From the NCBI GenBank assembly GCA_012934845.2, contig WNNJ02002877.1:32560-96559 (forward strand): a stretch of DNA of 64,000 bases, read 5' to 3'. Source of the DNA: Pomphorhynchus laevis (Eukaryota; Acanthocephala; Palaeacanthocephala; Echinorhynchida; Pomphorhynchidae). Position numbers and translations under genes: made by a program. The notes below the pieces were generated by a model. It was not told the origin of the DNA. It saw nothing but the letters and a program-made list of their open reading frames with translations, and ran no database searches. Of the stretch, positions 30,334 to 42,965 are shown one piece after another (the first letter of the stretch is position 1; every line of letters begins with the position of its first letter).

Positions 30334-33325
30334 ATTTATTTAACGTGGCAAATGCGTGCCAGCGCACGCTTACATGACCACAACAAAACAAAAATGTAAA
30401 TCATGTGTCGAGAAAGTGTGAACGAGGAGGTGTTTGAATGTGATAAAGGAGGGAGCGCGGCGGACGTCGAGAGGGAGTTGATTCCAGGCGAGTGAGGCGG
30501 CGACGAGGAAGGAACGGAGACCATAGTTGTTGGAGTAATTGGGAACGTGAAGTAAGAGGGTATGATGGGAACGCAGCGATAACGAGGTGGGGCGAAAGTC
30601 GTCTAAGAAAGGAAGGTTGATAAACGATGGGGAGCCGACAGCGATGAGACGAAAAGTTACGAGGAGAAGGCTGAGTTTGATGCGGATGTGGATGGTGGGC
30701 CAGGAGAGTTGGGCAAAATATGTGGATGTGTGGTCGAAGCGACGGAGACGAAAGAGCACTCGAACGGCGGTGTTGATTATTCGTTGTAGGGGTAGGATGA
30801 TGGATTTTGGAGAATTGGCGAAAAGGCTAAGGCAGTAATCGATTTTAGGGAAAAGAAGCGATGAAAGAAGAGACATACAGAAACGGAAGTCGATAAGGGG
30901 GCGGATACGGCGGATGTCACGGAGAATTAAGTTAGACTGAGCGGACCTTGTCACGGACGAAGGGTTTAAGGGAAAGGTGATCATCGAAATGGAAGCCTAA
31001 GAAAGTGAGATTGTGGACTATGGGGATGATTGATGAGGCAAAAGATACAGTGGGAGGAGATATATTATGGTTTACGGGGGAGGATCCACATTATTTTGGA
31101 CTTTTCGGGGTTTAGAACGAGATGGAGATTGGAGAGACGTTTGTAGATAGAAGAAAGACAGTTGGAGGCAGAAATGCCGATATCGTGTATGCGATGTGCG
31201 GGTGCATGAGCATAGATTAGAATGTCATCGGCGTATTGCATGACGTTAAAGGAGTAAGGTTTGATAAACGGAGAGAGATCGCCAAGCAGAAGAGAGAAAA
31301 GCAGGGGACCTAGGACTGAACCTTGTGGGACCCCGCAAAAAATAGGGATGGGAGGGGAGGATTATGAATTAGAACAGACGCGAAAGGAACGGTCGGATAG
31401 ATATGAGGCAAACCATGCTACAATGGAGAAAGAAGATCCGCAATCATAAGGAAGGCGAGAAAAGAGGAAGGAGTTTGTCGACGATGTCGAAGGCGGAGGA
31501 GAGGTCGAGGAAAATGATAATACTATATAGAGCCTTGTCACGAGATCTTATTAAGTCGTTGTAAACTTTCAGGCAGGCGAATTCTGTGGAGTGATTATAG
31601 CAGAAAGTGAATTGGAAAAGAGCGTTTAGATTGGAAGAAGAGAGATAAACCTTGATTTGTATTAAGATAAGGCGCTCTAAAAGTTCGGAAAGAGTAGGGA
31701 GGAGTGAAATGGGGCGATAGTTAGACGGAAGTGAGTTTTCAAGCGATTGTTTATTAAGGAGGGGACGAACGATTGCGGATTTCCAGTGTGAAGGGAAGAT
31801 ACGACTGCGGATGGACGAGTTAAACAAGGTGGTGAGGAAAGGGGATATCGATGAGCATGTTGATTTAAGTATGGAGGTAGGCAGGGGATATGCAGGTGAG
31901 GTTTTGCTGGGAAAGGTAATGAGGAGAGATAATTCTTCATCAGTGAGACAGGGAAAATATGAAAGGGTTTCGGAGGATGAGGCGAGGCGAGTAGCGGTGA
32001 GATGGAATGGAGACGGGGCTGTGAGAGAGCAACGTGGATACTTTGTTCTGAAGAAATAACGAATAATCATTGTGATTTATGTTGCAAGCCGCAGAGGAGC
32101 GAGAAAGGATTGATGTTGCTAGAGAGACTTAGAGTTTAATTAAGTGTTGATTTTATGGTGCCAGCAGAAGGAGTTGCATTTGGTACTTAGTAGGTTGAGA
32201 TAATACCCAGGAAGACCAAAATAGGAATCACAGATTGAGAGAGCGGATATCACGTCTGAGAGATCAGTGATAGACTCGAAAAGCATGACGGAGTCGACGC
32301 TTTGAGAGTAGGCATTTGATGTCAAACCATGGGGCACGGTGCAAGCGGCGGTGAGGGTGAGGCTTGAACGGCAAGAGAAGATCGAGAGTGGATGTGAGTT
32401 CAGAGTCGAAAAGAAAGGTAAGATCGTGAGGACGGAATGATGTTATTGTGTGAAAAGATAGAAACGATTTACGTAATGCGGAGCGGAGAAGGGGGAGGTC
32501 AAGTTTTCTCAAAGTGCGACGTAGGATGGTAGGTGTGTGAAGCGTGAAGTGGTTTGAAGTGAAATCAAGGGTGACGAGAATGTGATAAGATAGACCGGGA
32601 TCAGAGATGGACATTGAGGTGTAGGAAGCAAAACGATCGAGGACAGTGATGATGTCGAGTGCCCTACCAATGACATGTGTGAGGCAGTGTAGATGAGTTT
32701 GAAATTGTAGTTGGATAGAATGTTGATGAACTGGAGTGAATCAGTGGAAGAGGGGCGGTTTAGGCGGATGTTGAAAACGCCAAGAACGAGTGAAGAGATG
32801 GAGGACAAAGAACAACGGGAAATGAGGTCAGCGAGTTCGGTAAAAAATAAGGATATAAGAGATGATTTACCAGGATGGTATGCAATGGTGAGATCTGGAG
32901 TGATCGGGCTACAAGAACGACTAGTGATCAATTCAAATAAGCAAGGAATGAAAGAGGGAGTGATTTTGCGAAGAGACGTGGGATGACGGGGGAATGCGAC
33001 AATGCCACCATGATCAGAGAATTTAGAAGGGGATAAGCTGAGGGGGAAGCGGATTCGACTAGTGAGCAACCGGCGAAGAGCAGACGGCGAATTGAGAGGA
33101 CTTGGAAATCTGAGTGCCAGAAATCGGTGAGGCAGATGAGATCGATAGATTGGTTGGTTAATAGGTTGAGGATAAGATCGGATTTATGATGAATAGATCT
33201 AGTGTTGAGGAGGCCGAAGCAGAAACCGTGTGTGGTGGTTAAAAGGGCTAGAGTAGAAGACATATCGGGGAGATGGAGCGCCATCGAATTTTGGGGCGCT
33301 TGTGGACAACTTGAAAATTTTTGTC
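30334..33325 (-). mobile_element. L2/CR1-like LINE family B, ORF2-length copy
   Basis: Minus-strand copy with the 3' hairpin (GCGTGC, CAGC, GCACGC) and ORF2 in several frames: 33284-32928 and 33069-32509 (endonuclease; SLVLGVFNIRLN), 32614-32264, 32070-31444 (SSYRP-like NYRPISLLPTLSELL) and 30984-30370 (thumb). The palm with YADD is present in antisense near 31215-31240 but out of frame. Truncated at the ORF1/ORF2 junction. At least six breaks. Confidence 0.85.
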
Positions 33326-33334
33326 AGTTTCGAT

Positions 33335-33870
33335 TTAACACAATTAAAGGCTAAGTCCGGGTGCAACCCACTGTCCCTTAGGTCGTTATGTAACGTGTCA
33401 GACCAATGCTGTTTTAATCATTCTTTGGGGCGTTTGCCATCAATTTGGATGTTTAAACCTGCCTTTGCAAGAGAATCCTGGTGTGATCTTAGAGTGTTGC
33501 CATACCTCCAGATACAGGCTTGCATTTTCTCTCTTATAGGCATTACACCAAACTGCCGATAAATATTACTATTACATACTCGATTTAGAAGACTAATTTC
33601 GCTTGTCTATCGTAGCATCTTTGTAGCCATTACAGTGAGACGACGTTCGGCAACCTTTGTGATAGGCCAGCATTCGGATCAGTAAAGAGCTACAGGACAC
33701 ATTTTGTTTCGATAGATCTTCGATTATATGATCTTTCATTTTCCATTCGCATATTACGCCAGTTGTGGAACGACACTTAATCCATGTAGCATTGATTCTG
33801 ACGATTATTTCGTTGTTCAGGTCGCCATCAGCTGAAAACCCCGAACCGATATGATGTTATTTATATACCT
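33335..33870 (-). mobile_element. RTE-clade LINE remnant, C-terminal region
   Basis: Minus-strand translation gives NEIIVRINATWIKCRSTTGV and ICEWKM, then, in another frame, IQIDGKRPKE, a stop, and LKQHWSDTLHNDLRDSGLHP. These match the end of RTE/BovB ORF2, where a RIxAxWxKxRxxTGVLCDxR block and a GKRPxGRPKxRWxDTLxxDLxxxGLHPD block are characteristic. Frame breaks and stops show it is dead. Confidence 0.75.
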
Positions 33871-35334
33871 TTTCGTCCGGAGCCAACAGATTCTGTGTAT
33901 TATGGCTCTGGGTGTAACAAGCGATCACATGAATATGTTTTCATAGAAATATAAATGAAGTACATTCATCTTCTGAATATACTTCAATGATATGCCCTTA
34001 CGAAAATGACGGTATAATACATATACGGCCATCAGATGCAATCATAACACAATGCGGTTGTCTACTATCAAAGAAGGGAATACACTGGATGTATTAACTT
34101 CGAGTGAGTTATTATTAGGCTTTTCAGATCGAAGATGGTGATGTATTAGATCTGACACTTCTATAGTTTGTAGCCAAGACTATTCGACGAATATCACCAC
34201 TCAGTCAGATCGATGCCAACTTATACCACAAGACTCCTTTGCACACATTCAATCAGATGTAACTTCATATACCGCATTATCTAAAGATACCGAAATAGAT
34301 AGATTGGACATTGAAAATATCTGTTGACGCCCATTCAACTGATGGGCTACCCATCCTTATCGATTTTTCTTCTGATATACAGATCAATGTAGAAATCTTT
34401 CAGAATTCACTACCAGTGCAATTAAGCCTAAACAAAGGTTAGCTAATCAGGTAAAACCTTTGAAAATAGCAATAAACAGATCTTGTTGTATCATTATCGT
34501 CAATATTGCAGAACCAACTATACTAAACAATAAATTTCGTACTCTAAGGATATGGAGTCGACGAAAGTCATATTATCTCACCTACATAATTATTGTTCTC
34601 AGGATAAACAAGCAGATTTTTGTGTTCCCAAAATGTCCGACTTGTTTAGCTAAGCTTTGACGAGAAACCGAGACTTTTAAAAGTCGTTTTAGGTAATAGA
34701 CAGATGTGCAATCTCGAAAATCATCATAGTTACCACTTAGCTGGTTCCGAAATTAGGATATTAAGGAACCTTTACACGGATGATCGTGAACGCCAACGTT
34801 TAGCCAAAATAGAACTCTACGTTCGTAAATGCGCTGGCGACGATTCATTGATAATTCTAAATATCTTAAGATTGATGAATAAACTAAATAAAATACGGTA
34901 TATACGTTATTTAAACCACCTTGATATATTAGCCCTTTAGTGAACAGTGGCTCAATGATACAATTAACAATTATGAGGTTTGTCTCCCAGGGTTCACGAT
35001 CCATCGTTGTTATCCTTAATCATATAAAGACGGGGGCTTGATTTTATATACCAGACTCTCTCAAAATTTGAAGTGAAATATTTTCAATTTCGAATCAGTG
35101 TGAGGGACTTTGGGTAGAAGTTGTAAATGCTCAGAATGGCATCTTATTTCTAGTCCTCTTTCATCGGAGTCGACATTCAACTAATGATGATCTTATAACC
35201 TTCCTAATAAATAGTATTAACACTTTTAAACGGTTTTATTATTGTTAGTAATTTAAATATGCCACATAAACTGGAATAAATTCATTGCGAAGCGCGGATT
35301 GATGTTGAATAAGCTCTACTGCTTGATGATATCA
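33871..35334. other. About 1.4 kb without a recognisable gene
   Basis: The best open frame (34704-34940, plus strand, 78 codons, CNLENHHSYHLAGSEIRILR) is unrecognised. A minus-strand frame overlaps it. The segment is probably old repeat, since it is bordered by LINE remnants on both sides. Confidence 0.35.
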
Positions 35335-35430
35335 ACGATTTTAGTCTTCATCACCATGTTCACGAATTTACTCGCTTTCGTTTAAATCTCTACTTAATGT
35401 TGTCCTTAGCTCTTATTCAGATGCAATAAA
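35335..35430. repeat. Flank repeat, diverged copy without a LINE end
   Basis: GATTTTAGTCTTCATCACCA continuing to TTATTCAGATGCAATAAACC, about 75 per cent like the copies at 30217 and 36175. Here the sequence runs on with no LINE 3' end, showing the unit exists independently of family B. Confidence 0.6.
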
Positions 35431-35439
35431 CCTGACAGT

Positions 35440-36130
35440 GTATGAATGTCCATTTGTAAATAGTGATAATTAAGTGCTTAAATTTAATATTTGAGTAACC
35501 AATAATATAAGTAACTTTATACTTATAACTTTTACTAACTTTATTCGTAAAACAAACTTCTCTAAAATTCGTGGTCACTTAGCTCACATTTCCTGGTTAG
35601 TTTCCATAGTTGTGAGTCTAGATTCAGCTTGACTGAATTTTAAGGATACTCGAGTTATAACTTACTCGAAAGTTATTTCCTGTTATGTCCTACATCATGT
35701 CCATTATCATATCTCAATTGGATCGATCGAGATGTGAAGATAGTTATCAAACAGATATCTCTAATGTTTCGAAACTATAAATGTAGGACGACTTTCTTCA
35801 ATGAATATCGAAGAGCTCGTAGCAAAGTTACAAAACTAAAACATATTAAAAAAACGCTCTTTTTGTGTCCCGTCTGTGTAGGATTGGCTCATCTAGCTTA
35901 AGCAGTTATTTGATTTCGTTTATGGAACCGGTTGCCGAATTCGATCGTGTCTAAAAAAAACATTTCAAAAAACGCTGAATATTTGGATACATAGAGAATA
36001 AAAATCAAAGAGAATATTCAATTATACTTGACAACCACCATGAAGCACTAAGTTTTTAAAGATATGTGAGTTGACAAAATGACTCTTTTAGGTGTCAATA
36101 TTGTAAAGCAATTTATTATCTATAAATGCA
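35440..36130 (+). mobile_element. Rex1/CR1-like LINE (family D) remnant
   Basis: The first part (35575-35745) matches 40155-40340 (TCTCAATTGGATCGATCGAG identical in both). The last part (35910-36110) matches the 3' end of the family-D copy at 1957-2180 (TGCCGAATTCGATCGTGTCT; GACAAAATGACTCTTT). The middle of ORF2, with the RT, is missing. Inert. Confidence 0.65.
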
Positions 36131-36174
36131 TATAAAAATCTATAACGCTAAATCTATTTAACGATTTTAAAATT

Positions 36175-36291
36175 AAGATTTGAGTCCTCATCAAAATGTT
36201 AACTAATTTGCTCACTCTCGTGATTCTTCAAAATCTATGCTTGACGTTGTTAGCTTTCATCCAGATTAAATAAGCCATATAAAAAAGATTT
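36175..36291. repeat. Flank repeat, copy 2, abutting a LINE 3' end
   Basis: Nearly identical to 30217-30333 over about 105 bases and joined to family B at the same base (AAAAAAG, then ATTTATTTAACG). Confidence 0.8.
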
Positions 36292-39200
36292 ATTTAACGT
36301 GGCAAATGCGTGCCAGCGCACGCTTACATGACCACAACAAAACAAAAATGTAAATCATGTGTCGAGAAAGTGTGAACGGATGTGTTTGAATGTGATAAAG
36401 CAGGGAGCGCGGCGGACTTCGAGAGGGAGTTGATTCCAGGCGAGTAAGGCGGCGACGAGGAAGGATCAGATACCATAGTTGTTGGAGTAATTGGGAACTT
36501 GGCGTAATAGAGTGTGACGGGAAAGCAGCGATGGCGAGGTGGGGCGAGTGTCGTCTAAGAAAGAAAGGTTGATGAACGATGGGGAGCCAACAGCGATGAG
36601 ACGAAAAGTTACGAGAAGAAGGAGTTTGATGCGGATGTGGATTGTGGGCCAGGAGAGTTTGGCAAAATATGTGGATGTGTGGTCGAAGCGACGGAGACGA
36701 AAGAGCACTCGAACGGCGGTGTTGATTATTCGTTGTAGGGGTAGGATGATGGATTTTGGAGAATTGGCGAAAAGGCTAAGGCAGTAATCGATTTTAGGGA
36801 AAAGAAGCGATGAAAGAAGAGACATACAAGAACGGAAGTCGATAAGGGGGCGGATACGGCGGATATCACGGAGAATTAAGTTAGATGAGCGGACCTTGTC
36901 ACGGACGAAGGGTTTAAGGAAAAGGTGATCATCGAAATGGAAGCCTAAGAAAGTGAGATTGTGGACTTTGGGGATGATTGATGAGGCAAAATATACAGTG
37001 GGAGGAGATATGTTTGGTTTACGGGGGAGGATCCACATTATTTTGGACTTTTCGGGGTTTAGAACGAGATTGGAGAGACGTTTGTAGATAGAAGAAAGAC
37101 AGTTGGAGGCAGAAATGCCGATATCGTGTATGCGATGTGCGGGTGCATGAGCATAGATTAGAATGTCATCGGCGTATTGCATGACTTTAATGGAGTAAGG
37201 TTTGATAAACGGAGATAGATCGCCAAGCAGAAGAGAGAAAAGCAGGGGACCTAGGACTGAACCTTGTGGGACCCCGCAAAAAATAGGGATGGGAGGGGAG
37301 GATGATGAATTAGAACAGACGCGAAAGGAACGGTCGGATAGATATGAGGCGAACCATGCTACGGAGTAGGAAGAAAAGCCGTAATCATAACGAAGGCGAG
37401 AAAGGAGGACGGAGTGGTCGACAATGTCGAATGCGGAGGAGAGGTCGAGGGAGATGAGAACACTGTATAGAGCCTTGTCTCAAGAAATGAGTAAGTCGTT
37501 GTACACTTTTATGAATGCGATTTCTGTCGAGTGATTAGAGCGGAAAGCGGATTGGAAAGGAGGGTACAGATTGGATGAGGAGAGATATGCGTTGATTTGT
37601 ATTAAGATGAGGCGTTCTAAGAGCTTTGAAAGAGTAGGGAGTAGTGAAATGGGGCGATAGCTAGAAGGAAGAGATGGGTCGAGCTATTGTTTCTTAAGGA
37701 GGGGACGAACGATTGCGGATTTCCAGTGTGAAGAGAAGATACGAATGCGGATGGACGAGTTAAACAAGGTTTGAGAAATGGGGATATCGATGAGCATATG
37801 GATTTAAGTATGTGGGTAGGCAGGATATCGGCATGTGAGGTTTTGCTGGGCAAGGACATGAGAACAGATGAGACTTCGCAAGGTGCAACAGGGGTAAGAT
37901 AAAAGTGTTCCGGGAGAATGAGGCTAGGTTGGGTCGAGCGGGATAGGATGGATACCGGGGTGTGAAAGAGCAACGTGGATACTTTGCTCTGGAGAAATGA
38001 CGAATAATCATGGGGATTGATGTTGCACGGCGGAGAGGAGCGAGTAAGGATTGAGTTTAAAGTATTCCATAAAGTCTTAGTGCTGAATGAAGTGATGATT
38101 TTATGCTGCCAAAAGGAGTTGCATTTGGTACGTAGTAGGTGGAGATGAGACCGCCGATGAGCAAGATAGGTATCACGGAAAGACGGAGTGATCGAGCGGA
38201 AATCACGTCTCAGAGAGCGGTGATATACTCGAAAAGCATGACAGAGTTGACGCTTTGACAGTAGGCACCGAATGTCAAACCGTGGGGCACAGTGCAAGCG
38301 ACGGTGTGGGTGAGGCTTGAAGGGGATTGAAGTCGCCAAGAACGATTGAAGAGATTTAGGACAAAGAACAGTGGGACAGAAGGTCAGCGAGTTCGGTAAA
38401 AAATAAGGATGTAGGAGCTGATGAACCAGGACGGTATACAATGGCGAGATCTAGAGTGATCGGGTTAGAAGAACGATAAGTGAGCAGTTTAAAAAAGCAA
38501 GGACTGAAAGGGGAAGTGATTTTGCGAAGACTCGCGGGGTGACGTCGAATGCGACAATGCCGTCATGATTAGAGAATTTAGAAGGGGATTTGCTAAGGGG
38601 GCGAGCGGATTTGACCAATGAGCAACCGGCAGAGAGCAAAAGGCGGATGGAGAGGTTGTAAGAATCGGAGTGCCAGGATTCGGTAAGGCAGAATAGTTCG
38701 ATGGATTGCTTAGTGAATAAGTTGAGGATAAGATCGGATTTATGATGAATATATCTAGTGTTGAGGAGGCCGAGGCGGAAACCGTGTGTAGTAGTGGTAG
38801 GGGCTAGTGGAGAAGACATAGGGGAGATGAAGCGCCATCGAATTTTTGGGCGGGTGCGAACAACTTGAAAATTTCCGTCGATGTTTCGGATGGAGAGATA
38901 TGTTTCGCCGTTTTCCTCGCGACGGCGTTTTTGATGCGGGCAGATGAGAGTTGAGCGATTTCGGAGAGGGAGCGATCGGGTAAAATGCCAGTGGCTGAAG
39001 TGGGCATGAGTTTGAATCGTTGGGAGAGGACAAAAGACGCATGAGAGCAATGCTTGAAAACAACTTTTATGGAAGGGGCTGGGAAGGATTATATTGAGAA
39101 GATTTATTTAGGCGGATTAATGCGACAGGAGAGATGTTGTTGAAAAAGGATGGGTTTTCCGCCGGAACAAGAGACGAGATGATGGATCTGAATGCGGAAA

Positions 39201-39750
39201 CATCGTGGTCGAGACGTGCTTGTGGAGATAAAGAGGTGGAAGGAGTGATATTAGTGACGATGACGCAACGATCGCGAGAAGGAAAGCGTTTTCTTAAAGG
39301 AGGACGAGTAACGTCAGTTGGTGAGATCACGATAGGAGAGCTGGGAGTTGAGGATATCAAGGGAGTAGGTTTGACAGCGGAAGACAAAGAATATTTGGAT
39401 AATAGAGAGGGTGGTGAGCGATGTGAGGAAAGGTTATGAGTGGAAGGATTGTGGAGGTTGGTGGAGGTGATTTTGATTGAGGGATGTAGGTTATTGAGAA
39501 ACGAGACAGAAAGGGAAGATACGGGGGGTGTCGGGAAGTGAAGACATGGGATTAGAAGTGCATGTGATGACAGGATCAGTGGGTTGACAAAGGATATTAG
39601 AAACGACTGGGTTGGTTTGAGTGGACACGTTGGAGGTTAATATGTTCTTATGGGAGAGGTCGCGTATGAGTTTGTTGGCACAAAAGCCGCATATGAAGTC
39701 TTCTTTAGACTTACTGCTGTCGCATGCGACCACAGTAAGTCTAAAGCAGT
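36292..39750 (-). mobile_element. L2/CR1-like LINE family B, copy with internal deletion
   Basis: Minus-strand copy with the 3' hairpin. It contains an ORF2 palm and thumb frame (37182-36466, MQYADDILIYAHA), a middle frame (38441-37617), part of the endonuclease (39050-38451), the ORF1 RNA-binding region (39387-39067; SRDRCVIVTNIT) and the ORF1 zinc finger (39733-39491; DFICGFCANKL). Several hundred bases of the endonuclease are deleted near 38330. Multiple frame breaks. The 5' end is marked by a compound hairpin at 39703-39746. Confidence 0.85.
39703..39746. repeat. Compound hairpin at the LINE 5' edge
   Basis: CTTTAGACTTACTG and its exact complement enclose a 16-nt loop holding a second palindrome, GTCGCATGCGAC. 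The left arm is ORF1 coding sequence, so the right arm is a fold-back copy. Confidence 0.9.
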
Positions 39751-39815
39751 GTCGGTCGTAGCTGTCTTCTTTCGTCCTCCCATCGACGTCCTTGTGCGTT
39801 AAAACTATTAAATTT

Positions 39816-39972
39816 GCTGGATTGATCTGGAACTAGATTGATATGGAACTGGATTGATCTGGAATTGGATTGATCTGAAATTGGATTGATCTGGAAGTGG
39901 ATTGATCTGGAACTGGATTGATATGGAACTGGATTGATATGGAACTGGATTGATCTGGAACTGGATTGATTG
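39816..39972 (+). repeat. 16-bp minisatellite, about nine units
   Basis: Tandem units of GAACTGGATTGATCTG with variants (ATATG, AATTGG, GAAGTGG). Because 16 is not a multiple of 3, the open frame across it is fortuitous. Confidence 0.9.
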
Positions 39973-40059
39973 TATATATTATATCTCAAACTTTTTAGGT
40001 CAATCCAGTATACGAAAATTTGTAGGTCAATCCTATAGTATACGAATGTTCAATTGGAA

Positions 40060-42010
40060 ACAGTGATCATTGCGTGTTTAAATTAAATATTGAGTAGCCA
40101 AAACTGCAAGTAATTGTTTAGGAGATAACGTACATATTTGTTGGGCAATTTTGAAATTCTTCGTTACTTGGCTCAGATTTGTTGGTCACAGTCTCCAGTT
40201 GTGGGTCCAGATTCAGCTTAAATAAATTTTAAGAATACTCTAGTTAGCTTATACTCTAGTTAGCTTACTCGAACGTTATTCGCCGTTATGTCCTGCAAGA
40301 TGTTCATTATCATATCTCAATTGGATCGATCGAGATGTGAGATCTAAGAATGAATAGTCTATGAATATTCTAAGAATGAATATTCTGAAGGAAGAATATT
40401 CTTCTTTCAATGAAACTTAAACTCCTCTACAAAACTTAAACGTATGTTTGTGCCCGGACTATATAGGGTTGCCTCATCTAGTCCTAAGTACTTATTCGAT
40501 TTCGTTTATAACAGTAGCCTTTCCGACGCAAAGTACGTTTTAGCCTATTACAGTCGAAGAGGTTCGGTTTGAGCTAAGTTTTCCAGTAGTTGTATTGAAG
40601 GTTCGGATAAAATTTCATCTATTCTCTAAAAGAAACGGCCTAAATTATTTGTTATCTCTTTGTCCGCCATATCTATAGACTGGAATATCGCTATCGTCCG
40701 CCCCATTTATAAGCATGGTGACCGCTTTACATTGGATAATTACCTTCCTATAAATTTATGCTGTACCGCTCGTGAGTTCCTCGAAAACCTAATTCTTTAT
40801 TGAATCGAATATCATTTAACTAAACATGGACTTATCACTAAGTTCCAACACGGTTCTCACATAAATCATTTTACGGTAACAAATCTCGGGTTTTCGCGTG
40901 AGAGCTGAGCACGTAATGCACAGACAGCGTCCGGAGTGAATGCAATCTGTATTGATTTATCCAAGGTCTTCAATTGTGCAATCCATGCACTTTTGATGAC
41001 AAAGTTACGCTGTTTTGGAATTCCTGAGATTCTCTTACTATGGATCCAGGCATTTATCTCTGATAGATCTATTGCTGTTCATATAGGTGATATTCTGTCG
41101 GAATGGTGCAGTTTATTTACTGGTGTTCTTCAGGGATTCATTCTTAGTCTACCGTTTTTCAGTGTATACATCAATGAACTGCATCATGTTGTCCGAAACT
41201 CGTGAATTGTGTATGCCGACGATATTAAAATCTGGTTCCTCGTGAATAACGGCTTAGATGCTACTTCTTTGTACGATGATGTTGATGATGTTGTATACTA
41301 GTGTCAGTTCCATGGTCTAGTCATAAATCTTAGTAAGCGACATCACATGTATTTAGCCCCTGTTGGATGCCAACATAGCTATAATTAAAAATCGTTAATG
41401 ATCCAAACGGTTAAGCAGGTTCTTGATTTGGATGTGCTTGTATCGGACGATCTCTGATTCAAAACACACTCTAATTACGTCACCGCTAAATGTAGGCGTA
41501 TCGAACTTGTTTGTTGACTAATTCCGCATCTTGTTTCCAACTACACAGCTGAATTGTTTGACGCTTAATAGATAAATTAGATTCGAACACTCATCCTCTC
41601 ACAAATGCTTTATGCTTCCCAAGCAACATTTCCTATATTGAACTTTGAACTCCACTATGAGTCAATACTAAGATATGGATCCACCTTGTGAGAGATCTCT
41701 GGATGATCTTAGTTTCCCAAGCTTTTTCAGCGTCTTGGTCTTAATTGGAAAGTCTCTAATTGTATCTGATTTGTCCTTTATCTGGTCAGCCTTGACAGTG
41801 CCAAACTACCCACTTCGTTCGCTATAAAAGTTTTTTGGATCACGCATATTACGTGGATATCCACTTATTTTGGAAAGAAGGAAGAAATCAAGTCGTTGTG
41901 TACAGCAATTGAATTGATTGAATTGCGTAGATATGGAATGACCTTCCAACCGAGGTAGTCTGCAGTCAGTTATTTAAAAGTTTCAAATTACGACTAAGTA
42001 GATACTCAAT
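40060..42010 (+). mobile_element. Rex1/CR1-like LINE (family D), degenerate ORF2
   Basis: Plus strand. The first part matches 35460-35745. From 40660, RT blocks appear in shifting frames: WNIAIVRPIYKHGDRF, the frame 40936-41205 (INVIDLSK-like CIDLSKVFNC; GVLQGFILSL), then YADDIKIWF at about 41213, and thumb and tail to about 42000. It is an old copy with many breaks, yet the catalytic box is still readable. Confidence 0.7.
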
Positions 42011-42245
42011 GACTTGACATTTATTTCTTTTTGTTTTGTGATGCAAAGATCATCTGCTATATCCTTAATGTTGATGTATAATAATTATAATGATAACTAA
42101 GAAAGAAGTCGAACTGACATTTAATAATAATCATTTGAATAAAAAAAAGACGATTGACATTGCATTCATTTGACAAATTAGTAAAAATTATTCTAAATGT
42201 TTAGATTTTCAAGTTTGTTGAATTCTGATTACAAAAGACGTTGTA
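42011..42245. other. Spacer, no gene
   Basis: AT-rich 3' flank of the host exon that follows. Confidence 0.4.
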
Positions 42246-42610
42246 TTAATGATCACCGTTTGTGTTGGCTGCATTCGCCTGTTCCAGATTGTTAACTTCA
42301 CGCAGCAATCGTAGGAATCCCTGAATGCATAGTTTTGCTTCATTCTCACTTTTCATTGCTGCCAATGAAAACTCGTAAAGTGCCCGGTCGCGCTCGTTCC
42401 TCACCATATGGCAGCACCCTAACAGGATATGTATTAGATTTTCGTTTCTAGCATCAGGTGGTGGTTCATTGTTATCTTTATTTATATCTTTTGTCAGCAA
42501 AAGGTGAGTGCAAAGGTTAATGCACGAATCGTAATCAGATTTGAGAAATTGTCGAAATGCGATCTGAAGATCATTAGTCATTCGATGATTTGGCGTGAAA
42601 TTGCAATATC
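42246..42610 (-). CDS. Last exon of a host gene, TPR-like protein
   Basis: Minus strand, about 122 codons to TGA/TAA-type stop. Normal base composition and no similarity to repeats here. Text such as FRQFLKSDYDSCINLCTHLL and NERDRALYEFSLAAMKSENE suggests paired amphipathic helices like tetratricopeptide repeats, but I cannot name the protein. The exon is preceded by TTGCTTATAG, a good 3' splice site, so it begins at 42610 with GA TAT TGC. That phase matches exactly the donor at 50043-50044. There is also an internal ATG (13 codons in) that could serve as a start if the gene were shorter. Confidence 0.65.
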
Positions 42611-42659
42611 CTATAAGCAAGTAATTTGTGATTAGTTAAAAACTACAGCACTCATTATC

Positions 42660-42893
42660 TGCATATTCTTTGAAAGTTAAAGTTAACTTTACAATAAATA
42701 ATAATCAGATTATTTATATAAAAGTAATTTAATAATATAATTATATTATATATATTATAATAATATTTATTATAATATTATAATTTAATTATATAATTAT
42801 TATCTAATAATTATATAATTATTATTTTATTGAATAAAACTTTTGCAGTTTAACAGTAATTAAAATTATTAAATAATTAGTAAATATTAAAAA
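42660..42893. other. AT-rich tract, no gene
   Basis: Repeated AATTATATAATTATTA-type sequence with overlapping palindromes. It lies in the presumed intron, just beyond the LINE tail. Confidence 0.5.
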
Positions 42894-42965
42894 AACGATT
42901 TATTTTAACGTGGCAAATGCGTGCCAGCGCACGCTTACATGACCACAACAAAACAAGACTGTGAA

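Noticed and set aside
34704-34940. 78-codon plus-strand frame as a host gene
   Set aside because: No recognisable domain and an overlapping antisense frame of equal length; bordered by LINE debris on both sides.
39816-39989. 82-codon frame over the 16-bp minisatellite
   Set aside because: A 16-bp period cycles all frames; the open frame has no other support.
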